Shown: positions 1-5,795 of the stretch, piece by piece
How positions within the stretch are numbered: the first letter of the stretch is position 1
How the letters are laid out: each line of letters begins with the position of its first letter
NCBI GenBank assembly: GCA_030667725.1
Contig: DAOUVH010000029.1
Coordinates: 1-9,081 of the forward strand
Reading direction: 5' to 3'
Source: Candidatus Cloacimonadota bacterium
Lineage (GTDB): Bacteria > Cloacimonadota > Cloacimonadia > Cloacimonadales > TCS61
Length of the DNA stretch: 9,081 nucleotides
Position numbers and translations under genes: made by a program
Notes under the pieces: generated by a model
The model's input: the letters and a program-made list of their open reading frames with translations, nothing else
What the model was told of the DNA's origin: nothing
Databases searched by the model: none

Positions 1-2
1 CC

Positions 3-1193
3 GGCAACTTTGCGGAAGTTGTCTGCAGTAATTCCCTTAAAAGTAAATTAATCACAACTGCCTCCGGATTATTAAAAGAAGAGATGAAAATTCTGGGTTG
101 TAAACTGTTACCAATTGCAGAGGAATGCAGCGTACAGGCAGGAAATGCTTTGGCTGTTGATCGTGATATCTTTGCTGAAAAGGTAACTGCAATTATTCAG
201 GACCATCCAAATATTAATATTCACAGAGAAGAAGTAACATCTCTAAATGATGAACTCACAATTGTTGCTACAGGTCCGCTTACATCAAAAGAACTTACCG
301 GCGAATTGATAGATTTAATTGGAGATGAACATCTATATTTTTTTGATGCTATCGCTCCAATAATTACGGCTGGAAGTATTGATGAGAGTATTGTCTATCG
401 CAAAACACGCTATGATAAAGGTGAAGCAGATTATTTGAATTGTCCTTTTTCTAAAGATGAATATTACGCATTTGTCGATGCTTTAAATGAAGCTGAGAAG
501 CATGAAGCACATGAATTTGAAAGTAAATTCTTTGAGGATATCAATTTCAATTTTTATGAGAATTGCACTCCTATTGAAGAATTAGCCAGACGCGGGAAAG
601 ATACTTTGCGTTATGGTGTGATGAAACCGATTGGTCTGGATGATCCCAGAACAGGGAAATGGCCATATGCTGTAATTCAATTACGTGCAGAAAATAATAA
701 AAAAACTGCTTATAATTTAGTGGGTTGCCAAACGATGCTGAAATATGGAGAGCAGAAGAAAATATTCAGGTTGGTCCCGGGAATGCAAAAGGCTGAATTT
801 GTGAGATTTGGCTCAATTCACCGTAATACATATTTGAACGGACCGCATATTTTAAATAAGAATTTATCACTAAAAAAGAAGCCAAATGTGTTTATTGCAG
901 GACAACTTGCCGGAGTAGAGGGTTATGTGGAATCAATTTTCGCTGGATTGTTAGTTGCGAAATTATTGATAAAGGAAATTGAGAAAATTGATGAGTTACT
1001 ACCCAATACAACAATTTCATGGCAGCTCTGGAAACATCTTATTACCGAACAGAAAAATTTCCAACCTATGAATGCTAACTTTGGTTTACTTCCTCCATTA
1101 GAAGAACGTATCAGGGATAAAAAATTAAGAAAACAGATGTACTCTGAGAGAGCGATCAAAGACTTAATAAGCAGTTCAATTGTTAAGAAATAA
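3..1193 (+). CDS. trmFO: tRNA m5U54 methyltransferase TrmFO (5'-truncated by window edge)
   Basis: This is a folate- and FAD-dependent tRNA (uracil-54-C5) methyltransferase, which makes ribothymidine in the T-loop using 5,10-methylene-tetrahydrofolate and reduced flavin. The reading frame is already open at the window edge and begins with family sequence: FAEVVCSNSLKS at visible residues 3-14 carries the first conserved cysteine (Cys53 in the Bacillus enzyme). About 45 residues, including the FAD-binding GxGxxG, are therefore missing. The first ATG, at 84, is internal (LLKEEM is a family motif). Further signatures are CTPIEELARRGKDTLRYG (second active-site cysteine, Cys226-like), YGEQKKIFRLVPGM, HRNTY, the FAD-contact motif AGQLAGVEGYVESIFAG, and the C-terminal FQPMNANFGLLPPL. 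The 396 visible residues plus about 45 match the usual 435-445. The gene ends at TAA and converges on the beta-helix gene 32 nt away. MnmG/GidA is the related alternative, but these motifs are specific to TrmFO. Confidence 0.96.
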   Translation, partial: GNFAEVVCSNSLKSKLITTASGLLKEEMKILGCKLLPIAEECSVQAGNALAVDRDIFAEKVTAIIQDHPNINIHREEVTSLNDELTIVATGPLTSKELTGELIDLIGDEHLYFFDAIAPIITAGSIDESIVYRKTRYDKGEADYLNCPFSKDEYYAFVDALNEAEKHEAHEFESKFFEDINFNFYENCTPIEELARRGKDTLRYGVMKPIGLDDPRTGKWPYAVIQLRAENNKKTAYNLVGCQTMLKYGEQKKIFRLVPGMQKAEFVRFGSIHRNTYLNGPHILNKNLSLKKKPNVFIAGQLAGVEGYVESIFAGLLVAKLLIKEIEKIDELLPNTTISWQLWKHLITEQKNFQPMNANFGLLPPLEERIRDKKLRKQMYSERAIKDLISSSIVKK

Positions 1194-1194
1194 T

Positions 1195-1230
1195 CTCGAC
1201 CTCGACCTTGATCTCGACCTTAGCCTTATT
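1195..1230. repeat. Imperfect hexanucleotide tandem repeat (CTCGAC-type)
   Basis: Six consecutive 6-nt units can be read from 1195: CTCGAC, CTCGAC, CTTGAT, CTCGAC, CTTAGC, CTTATT. The first four are identical or differ at two positions, and the last two are decayed. The tract fills nearly all of the 32-nt gap between the converging trmFO and beta-helix genes and just enters the end of the latter. It is more GC-rich than its surroundings. On the minus strand it reads as GTCGAG/GATCAAG-type units. No stable terminator hairpin with a T-run is visible here. Confidence 0.7.
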
Positions 1231-2452
1231 CAATAAAATCGCGAAAGAAATCAGAATCTTCTAGAATTGTTATTCGGTTGATCCATTCCTTCTGAATTTT
1301 TAATTTATTCTCAAATTTTTCTAAATCTGTATCATGATCAGGTAGTCGAGGATCAGAACGTCTATTGTCATAGAAAAGATTGTTCTCGATTGAAAAATCA
1401 GTTGGAACAAGATGCTCTGCTAGAGCGCATTGATAACCATAATAATCAGGTGAATCGTAAGCAGGGTCTTGCGCGGTTCTCACAATTATATTTGCATTGA
1501 AATATCCCGGATTCTCTTCCGTGGAGGAAGTTATTGATGTTCCCATTGCACCGGTTTTATAGATAATATTATTCTTGATAAATCCTCTGGGCTCACCTTT
1601 ACCTGCATCCCAAAGTGAAATTCCCCATGTAATTACATCTTCTATAATATTGTATTCTACAGTTGCTTCAGCATCTACAAATAGTCCGATACCTTTCCAA
1701 TACCGTTTCACTAGGTTATTCCTGATCACTGCCTTGGCATTCCAGGTTACACCGATTCCTACACCTCTTCCACCTTGCGCGATCCTGCCGCCTGCTTTGT
1801 GAACACCATCAATGATGTTTTCATCAATCACAGCTTCTGAGTCTCGATATAAAGCAATTCCATCCCATGAATTTTTTGTGATCATGTTATTATAAATTCT
1901 CAGGATTGAATTCTCCCGTCCGCAGATTCCCATTATACCAACAATATTCTTCTTTATCAAAGCTTGATCACCATAATTCCTGGTAATCTTATTATTGCGT
2001 ATTATAACATTGCTATTTTTTACAACAATTGCTGCGTCGGTGGCGAATTCGCTTGAATCTCTTATCCCGCCTGTGATTGTAAGATTTTCCAAAATTAAAT
2101 TTTCACAATTTAAAACAAATAAACCATATCCGGAATTTGTTCTAATTACTGCAGTTTTATCGGAAGGTCCGGAAATCTTGATGTTCTTACCTGAAATTAT
2201 CAGACCAGCAGTTGCTGAGATTAAAGTGTCTGGGCTTTCACAATTACCACAAGATGAATCTATTATCGCTTCAAAAATAAGCTCATAAATACCGCTTGCG
2301 AGTTTCACATTGATATTTTCTTTTGGATTTTGAAAGAGTTTTTCCAATTCTTCAGCAGTAGAGACCCGGAAAGTTTTGTTTGGTTTTGTTAAAATAAAAT
2401 TCAATGTAAGAAGTAAAACAAACAAAATTGCAGTAATATGATATTTTTTCAT
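1226..2452 (-). CDS. Secreted right-handed parallel beta-helix protein, function unknown
   Basis: This 408-residue exported protein has the pectate-lyase-like beta-helix fold. Residues 1-22 look like a Sec signal peptide or signal anchor: MKK followed by a hydrophobic stretch (ITAILFVLLLTLNFIL). I see no lipobox cysteine. Residues 26-60 (RVSTAEELEKLF, then NVKLASGIYEL) are the usual opening of such helices. From about 118 to 363 there are at least eight coils of the NxIxxN type, for example NVIIRNNKITRNYGD, AVIRNNLVKRYWKGIGLF, ATVEYNIIEDVITWGISLW and FSIENNLFYDN. A CxxC pair (C68, C71) precedes the helix and could form a disulfide. The charged tail (about 370-408) lies outside the repeats. 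The start overlaps the hydrolase stop by 4 nt (ATGA), so translation is probably coupled. I see no pectate-lyase or other catalytic signature, so a structural, adhesive or carbohydrate-active role cannot be chosen between. The fold call is firm and the function is open. Confidence 0.88.
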   Translation of the reverse strand: MKKYHITAILFVLLLTLNFILTKPNKTFRVSTAEELEKLFQNPKENINVKLASGIYELIFEAIIDSSCGNCESPDTLISATAGLIISGKNIKISGPSDKTAVIRTNSGYGLFVLNCENLILENLTITGGIRDSSEFATDAAIVVKNSNVIIRNNKITRNYGDQALIKKNIVGIMGICGRENSILRIYNNMITKNSWDGIALYRDSEAVIDENIIDGVHKAGGRIAQGGRGVGIGVTWNAKAVIRNNLVKRYWKGIGLFVDAEATVEYNIIEDVITWGISLWDAGKGEPRGFIKNNIIYKTGAMGTSITSSTEENPGYFNANIIVRTAQDPAYDSPDYYGYQCALAEHLVPTDFSIENNLFYDNRRSDPRLPDHDTDLEKFENKLKIQKEWINRITILEDSDFFRDFIE

Positions 2453-3246
2453 GATCGATACAACTCCGTTCTACGATCTAAAAATAGATCATTAAATTCT
2501 GTAATTCCCTTATCATCCGATTCTAGTGGATCGATCTCAGTTACAAAAACCGATTCTTCATTTTTATCCATTCTATGAATGATATTTCCTTTTGTATCTA
2601 CGATCTGACTCATGCCGGTAAAATTTAATACTTTATCTCCGTTTTTCTCTCTTCCGGTTCTATTGGAAGTAGCAGAAAAAACACCATTCTCAATTGATCG
2701 TGTGATCATTGCCTGTTGACACCAGGGAAGAACAAGATTGGCAGGATGAGCGATTATCTGGGCTCCAGCTAAAGCCAGTGAGCGTGCTGATTCAGGAAAT
2801 ATCCAGTCGAAACAGATCATCAACCCGACCTTAACATTATTCTTTGCTCTAATAATTTTAAAGCCGGTATCTCCTGCCTTGAACCATCTCTTCTCTTCAA
2901 AGAAGAGGTGTGTTTTTCTGTAAATATGGACCGAGTTATCAGGATTGACCAGCATAGCTGAATTGTATATTCCATTTTCTGCTTTCTCGGCAAAACCGAT
3001 TACATAACTGGTATTGCGTTGTTTAGCGAGTCTCTTAAAAAGGGTTGCAGTTGGTCCATTTACCGGATCTTCGGCAATATTTTGCACTTCCTCTTCCGAA
3101 TTGAAAAGATAACCACTGGCTGCAAGTTCCGGTAGAACGATCAGATCAGCTGAAATTGGCTCTAAAAGTGATTCCATCTTCGCCAAATTCTTTTCTATTT
3201 GCATTAATTCAGGCTTGCATTGACAGACTCCAACCTTAAATTCCAT
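2449..3246 (-). CDS. Carbon-nitrogen hydrolase, nitrilase superfamily (PH0642-like)
   Basis: This 265-residue cytosolic enzyme hydrolyses a C-N bond (amide, carbamoyl or nitrile) through the superfamily Glu-Lys-Cys triad. The triad is intact: E40 in VLPELAASGY, K111 in YRKTHLF and C145 in GLMICFDWIFPESAR. E118 sits at the usual position of the second glutamate. The sequence around the cysteine, the stretch IIAHPANLVLPW and the end (FNDLFLDRRTELY) resemble, from memory, the Pyrococcus PH0642-type nitrilase, including its length of about 262. The ATG start is supported by GGAGGG 3 nt upstream (3250-3255 on the complement). It is the first gene of a leftward pair and overlaps the beta-helix gene by 4 nt. 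N-carbamoylputrescine amidase, omega-amidase or a nitrilase acting on small aliphatic substrates are all possible. No neighbouring polyamine or amino-acid gene narrows the substrate. Confidence 0.93.
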   Translation of the reverse strand: MEFKVGVCQCKPELMQIEKNLAKMESLLEPISADLIVLPELAASGYLFNSEEEVQNIAEDPVNGPTATLFKRLAKQRNTSYVIGFAEKAENGIYNSAMLVNPDNSVHIYRKTHLFFEEKRWFKAGDTGFKIIRAKNNVKVGLMICFDWIFPESARSLALAGAQIIAHPANLVLPWCQQAMITRSIENGVFSATSNRTGREKNGDKVLNFTGMSQIVDTKGNIIHRMDKNEESVFVTEIDPLESDDKGITEFNDLFLDRRTELYRS

Positions 3247-3266
3247 TAACCCTCCAAAACTGCTCG

Positions 3267-3295
3267 AATGAAAAAAGTGAATGCCGTTTTGTCAA
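3267..3295 (-). promoter_or_regulatory. Candidate sigma-70-type promoter for the hydrolase/beta-helix pair
   Basis: Read leftward, a perfect -35 hexamer TTGACA (3295 to 3290) is followed after 17 nt by TTCATT (3272 to 3267), a weak -10 with three of six consensus bases. A start near 3260 would leave a leader of roughly 14 nt carrying the GGAGGG ribosome binding site. The -35 and spacing are good and the -10 is poor, so this is only a candidate. Confidence 0.35.
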
Positions 3296-3325
3296 TCTTA
3301 AATCATTTGGGAATATTCAAGAAAG

Positions 3326-3366
3326 AATTTATTATATTAATTAAATTATATATATATAATAATTTA
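3326..3366. other. 41-bp A/T-only tract (possible UP element or melting region)
   Basis: No G or C occurs from 3326 to 3366, which includes an alternating TATATATATA run at about 3348-3358. It ends three bases before the TTGACA at 3370, where an UP element for the rightward promoter would lie. TATAAT matches occur on both strands inside it (3355-3360 plus, 3336-3331 minus) but lack good -35 partners, so they are not called as promoters. Confidence 0.45.
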
Positions 3367-3369
3367 CTC

Positions 3370-3397
3370 TTGACAGTAGAACCTTGAAAATTTTATT
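3370..3397 (+). promoter_or_regulatory. Candidate promoter of the rimP-nusA-infB operon
   Basis: A perfect -35 TTGACA (3370-3375) is followed after 16 nt by TTTATT (3392-3397, four of six consensus bases). The A/T-only tract lies immediately upstream and could act as an UP element. Transcription from about 3404 would give a leader of nearly 120 nt containing both hairpins described next. A weaker alternative is TTGGGA (3307-3312), 17 nt, TATTAT (3330-3335), which would give a leader of about 180 nt. Confidence 0.5.
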
Positions 3398-3434
3398 GAA
3401 AATGAAGTAAATAAAAAGCGCATAGTTTTTTTTA

Positions 3435-3461
3435 GCTGACATTTCTGGTCAGCATTTTTTT
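3435..3461 (+). terminator. Terminator-like hairpin in the rimP leader (possible attenuator)
   Basis: GCTGAC (3435-3440) pairs perfectly with GTCAGC (3448-3453) around the loop ATTTCTG. One A later comes a run of seven T (3455-3461), the layout of an intrinsic terminator for rightward transcription. On the other strand no U-run follows, so it is not bidirectional. No rightward gene ends upstream, because the hydrolase runs away from it, so the natural reading is attenuation of the operon it precedes. A stem of only 6 bp is modest, so termination may be partial. Confidence 0.5.
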
Positions 3462-3475
3462 GATAAAAAATTGAT

Positions 3476-3494
3476 ACCACTGACATCCAGTGGT
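3476..3494 (+). promoter_or_regulatory. Second leader hairpin upstream of the rimP ribosome binding site
   Basis: ACCACTG (3476-3482) pairs with CAGTGGT (3488-3494) across the loop ACATC, giving seven perfect base pairs that end 12 nt before the GGAGG of rimP. A T-rich but interrupted stretch follows (TTAGTTGTTT), so it is a poorer terminator than the hairpin before it. It may be a second termination point or a protein-binding stem near the translation start. The motif CTGACAT occurs in both hairpins (3436-3442 and 3480-3486). Confidence 0.4.
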
Positions 3495-3507
3495 TTAGTT
3501 GTTTAAT

Positions 3508-3512
3508 GGAGG
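3508..3512 (+). promoter_or_regulatory. Ribosome binding site of rimP, fixing its GTG start
   Basis: GGAGG lies 9 nt before the GTG at 3522. The ATG at 3506, overlapping this site, is out of frame with rimP. The conserved N-terminal helix of RimP begins right after the GTG, so GTG is taken as the initiation codon. Confidence 0.75.
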
Positions 3513-3521
3513 TGTTTTCAG

Positions 3522-3983
3522 GTGGAACTGAAAGAAAGAATTGAACAGATTGCCAAGAAGGCATGTTTAGATGTAAACGTAGCACTTTATGATCTAAGTT
3601 TGAAACCTGCATCCAAAGGGTTGATTGTACTAATTTACCTCACTAAGATTGATGGTGTAACTATAAATGAGTGTAAAAGAGTAAGCCGGATTATATCTGA
3701 AATTTTGGAGTCTGAAGATGTTATAGCTGAAAGATATTTTCTGGAAGTATCATCACCGGGTCTGGAACGTGCGCTGAACCAGAAAAAACATTATGTAAGT
3801 GCAATTGACGAGAAAGTACAGATATCTTTTGCAGATGGTGAAAATACTGTTACAGCTATTGGGATACTCAAGGAAGTGTTGCCTGAAAGTATAAAGATCG
3901 AATTTGAAGAAGCAGTTAAAGAAATTCAGCTTACTGATGTTAAGAAAGCTAAAACATATTTTGATTATAAGAAAAATAAGTGA
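3522..3983 (+). CDS. rimP: Ribosome maturation factor RimP
   Basis: RimP (YhbC/YlxS family) is a 30S assembly factor that helps fold the 16S 3' major domain around S19/S12 during late maturation. The protein has 153 residues, the usual size. Residues 1-83 form the alpha/beta N-terminal domain: the start ELKERIEQIAKKA, the strand GLIVLIYLTK, the helix INECKRVSRIISEIL, and the family signature YFLEVSSPGLERAL at 72-85. Residues 88-146 form the SH3-like C-terminal domain (VQISFADGE...AIGILKEVL). The start is GTG with a good GGAGG. It heads a compact operon, with nusA 7 nt downstream, the arrangement found in most bacteria. Confidence 0.96.
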   Translation: MELKERIEQIAKKACLDVNVALYDLSLKPASKGLIVLIYLTKIDGVTINECKRVSRIISEILESEDVIAERYFLEVSSPGLERALNQKKHYVSAIDEKVQISFADGENTVTAIGILKEVLPESIKIEFEEAVKEIQLTDVKKAKTYFDYKKNK

Positions 3984-3990
3984 GGACATT

Positions 3991-5223
3991 ATGAACTCAA
4001 ACATTATGGGATCCCTTGCCGAATTGGCTAATCTGAAACAGCTTGATAAAGAGAAATTAACTTCAATTATTAAGGAAGGGTTGTATCAGGCGATCTCAAA
4101 GAAAATGATATTGGACAATGAACTAGAAATAACTACAGATTACAATACAAATAAGATAATAGCAAGATTCAATAGAATCGTTGTAGAAAGAGATACTTCA
4201 CTAGGTGAGATATCTTTTGATGATGCAAAGATGATAGACGAAAATCTGGAATTGGGAGATACTATCCCAGTGGAAATGAGTATTACAGAATTTGAACCAA
4301 AGGTTATCCGAAATGCGAGAAAGGCGATTCTTGAACGTATCAAACTATTAGAAGAAGATAGGATAATGTTCGATTATGAAAATCAGAAAAATCAACTTGT
4401 CTCCGGCAAAATTACAAAAGATGATTTTAACGGTTATCTTGTTAATATTGGTTATGCGGATGCGCTTCTATCAAAAGAAGAACAGGTTGACGACGAATAT
4501 TTCAAAGTAGGTGATGTGATCCGTTGTTATGTTGTGAATATACGTAAACGTAAGAAAGATGTTATCGTAATTCTATCCAGAACCCGCCCTGAATTCGTGA
4601 TGAAAATATTTGAATCAGAAATACCTGAGATCATATCCGGTGAAATCGAAATAAAAAAAATAGTTCGAGAGCCTGGAATGCGCACAAAAGTTTCTGTTCA
4701 TTCTAACAATGTCGAAGTTGATGCAACTGCTGCATGTCTTGGCCCACACGGAGTTAGAATTGAGGCTATAAGAAAAGAACTGAATGGTGAGCTGGTTGAT
4801 ATCGTTGTCTGGGATTCAGCTCCTGAGCAACTGATTGCCAATGCTATTGGTCCGGATCTGGTAGAGAAGGTGTACTTGGCGGATCGCGGAAGATTTGCTA
4901 GAATTATTGTGAATAAAGATAACAAGAACTTGGCTATTGGCAAGAAAGGTAAAAACGTGAAACTTGCTGCGAAACTTACAGATTTTAAACTGGATATTTA
5001 CACAGAAGAGGAATTTGAGGAGAAAATTTCTGAAGAACGTAGAATTACTAGTCATATAAGTGATTTGGATGGTGTTTCTACTAAAGTAGCGGAAGTACTT
5101 AAAATCCACGGATATACTTCTGTACAAGATATTTATGAAGCAAGTATTGAAGAACTCTGTAATCTGGAAGGATTGGGAAAGAAAACATCCGAAAAGATTA
5201 AAGAATCTTCCAAATATTTCTAA
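3991..5223 (+). CDS. nusA: Transcription termination/antitermination factor NusA
   Basis: NusA binds RNA polymerase and the nascent RNA and modulates pausing, intrinsic termination and antitermination. The frame stays open upstream to an ATG at 3904, but that would overlap rimP by 80 nt. The ATG at 3991 is preceded by TGAGGA (3981-3986) and starts the family N-terminus (GSLAELANLKQLDKEKL), giving 410 residues. In order: RNAP-binding N-domain (about 1-125), S1 domain (about 136-200, VSGKITKDDFNGYLVNIG), KH1 (about 203-285, with GPHGVRIEAIRKELNGE), KH2 (about 290-345, with AIGKKGKNVKLAAKLT), and a C-terminal helix-hairpin-helix (355-410, DGVSTKVAEVLKIHGYTS then LEGLGKKTSEKI). This is longer than the roughly 370-residue Bacillus form and shorter than E. 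coli NusA, which has two acidic repeats; here there is one HhH unit. NusA autoregulation is known in E. coli and fits the leader hairpins. Confidence 0.97.
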   Translation: MNSNIMGSLAELANLKQLDKEKLTSIIKEGLYQAISKKMILDNELEITTDYNTNKIIARFNRIVVERDTSLGEISFDDAKMIDENLELGDTIPVEMSITEFEPKVIRNARKAILERIKLLEEDRIMFDYENQKNQLVSGKITKDDFNGYLVNIGYADALLSKEEQVDDEYFKVGDVIRCYVVNIRKRKKDVIVILSRTRPEFVMKIFESEIPEIISGEIEIKKIVREPGMRTKVSVHSNNVEVDATAACLGPHGVRIEAIRKELNGELVDIVVWDSAPEQLIANAIGPDLVEKVYLADRGRFARIIVNKDNKNLAIGKKGKNVKLAAKLTDFKLDIYTEEEFEEKISEERRITSHISDLDGVSTKVAEVLKIHGYTSVQDIYEASIEELCNLEGLGKKTSEKIKESSKYF

Positions 5224-5254
5224 ATTCCTAAATTAGAGATATTGATGGAACACG

Positions 5255-5494
5255 ATGCCGAATAGATCTTCAAATGCTGGGCATATTCCACAACGAACGT
5301 GTGTAGTATGCAGAAGGAAAACGGATAAGAAAGAGCTGATGAAATTTATTTTATTAGATTCTGAAATTGTGTTTGATCTGAATCATGATGTTGAAAAACG
5401 TGGATACTATGTATGTGATGATAATGAATGTTTGCAGAAATTAGAAAAAAAGGTTAAGAAAATATTGAGAAGCAGGTTTGATGATGGGAGATAA
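5255..5494 (+). CDS. rnpM: RNA-binding protein RnpM (YlxR family, DUF448)
   Basis: This small basic protein of 79 residues belongs to the YlxR family, whose Bacillus member binds RNase P RNA and modulates its activity. The hallmark PQRTCVVCRRK is at 12-22, followed by KKELMKFILL, DLNHDVEKRGYYVC (the family GRGAYVC position) and CDDNEC. The four cysteines (16, 19, 54, 59) are in two pairs, though I would not claim zinc binding from this alone. It lies 31 nt after nusA, the widest gap in the operon, and has only a weak ribosome binding site (ATGGA, 5245-5249). Its 3' end overlaps ylxQ. The position between nusA and infB is the family's standard location, which strengthens the call. Confidence 0.93.
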   Translation: MPNRSSNAGHIPQRTCVVCRRKTDKKELMKFILLDSEIVFDLNHDVEKRGYYVCDDNECLQKLEKKVKKILRSRFDDGR

Positions 5495-5783
5495 AATAAT
5501 TAACTTATTGCACATGGCAAGAAAAGCAGGGAAATTGAAATCAGGTTATGATGCCTGTGAAAGATCCTGTTTTTCTAATAATGCAAAGTTATTGATCTAT
5601 GCATCTGACATAGCTGAAAGAACAAAAAATCAATTGCTGAATATGGCAAACGCAAATAATGTTAAAATTGTAGAATTTGGTTCTAAATCTCTTTTTGGAA
5701 GAGAGTTTAAGATCAGAGATATTGGCATAATTTGTATTGAAGACACAAATTTCGCCAAAGGAATTTTGCGATTGAATGGTTAA
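5481..5783 (+). CDS. ylxQ: L7Ae/L30e-family RNA-binding protein YlxQ
   Basis: This roughly 100-residue protein is of the L7Ae/L30e/S12e/Gadd45 family, which binds kink-turn RNA. In bacteria YlxQ is an accessory ribosome- or RNA-associated protein of unclear exact role. Visible family features are the N-terminal helix INLLHMARKAGKLKSGYDAC, the strand AKLLIYASDIAERTKNQL, VKIVEFGSKSLFGREF, and a final strand IGIICIEDTNFAKGI. Three possible initiation codons stand in a row: TTG 5478, ATG 5481 and ATG 5484. AGCAGG (5471-5476) is 4 nt from the first ATG and 7 nt from the second, so either ATG is credible. The gene overlaps the end of rnpM by 14 nt (11 nt with the later start), which suggests translational coupling. 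The nusA-ylxR-ylxQ-infB order supports the identification. Confidence 0.9.
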   Translation: MMGDKIINLLHMARKAGKLKSGYDACERSCFSNNAKLLIYASDIAERTKNQLLNMANANNVKIVEFGSKSLFGREFKIRDIGIICIEDTNFAKGILRLNG

Positions 5784-5795
5784 AGTGGAGGATAC

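Noticed and set aside
84..1193. trmFO starting at the first visible ATG (84)
   Set aside because: The frame is open and carries conserved TrmFO residues (including the CSNSL cysteine) upstream of this ATG, so the real start is outside the window.
1575..2288. Rightward open frames opposite the beta-helix gene (1575-1802, 1995-2288)
   Set aside because: They are antisense to a clear repeat-fold coding sequence and show no independent signal or ribosome binding site.
2893..2907. Hairpin CTCTTC-AAA-GAAGAG followed by T-rich sequence, terminator-like on the plus strand
   Set aside because: It lies within the hydrolase gene on the opposite strand and encodes the conserved FFEEKRW segment, so the symmetry is best explained by codons.
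3471..3499. Possible promoter TTGATA, 17 nt, TTTAGT just before rimP
   Set aside because: The hexamers match fairly well, but the start would fall near 3506, immediately at the ribosome binding site, leaving essentially no leader. The TTGACA promoter upstream is more credible.
3364..3612. Minus-strand open frame across the rimP leader and start
   Set aside because: It covers promoter, hairpins and the rimP N-terminus, with no recognisable protein features.
3904..3990. Upstream in-frame extension of nusA from an ATG at 3904
   Set aside because: It would overlap rimP by 80 nt, has no good ribosome binding site, and its 29 residues are unlike any NusA N-terminus. The ATG at 3991 has TGAGGA and begins the family sequence.
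4698..5127. Minus-strand open frames opposite nusA (4698-4943, 4816-5127)
   Set aside because: They lie opposite conserved KH domains and overlap each other; their translations look random.
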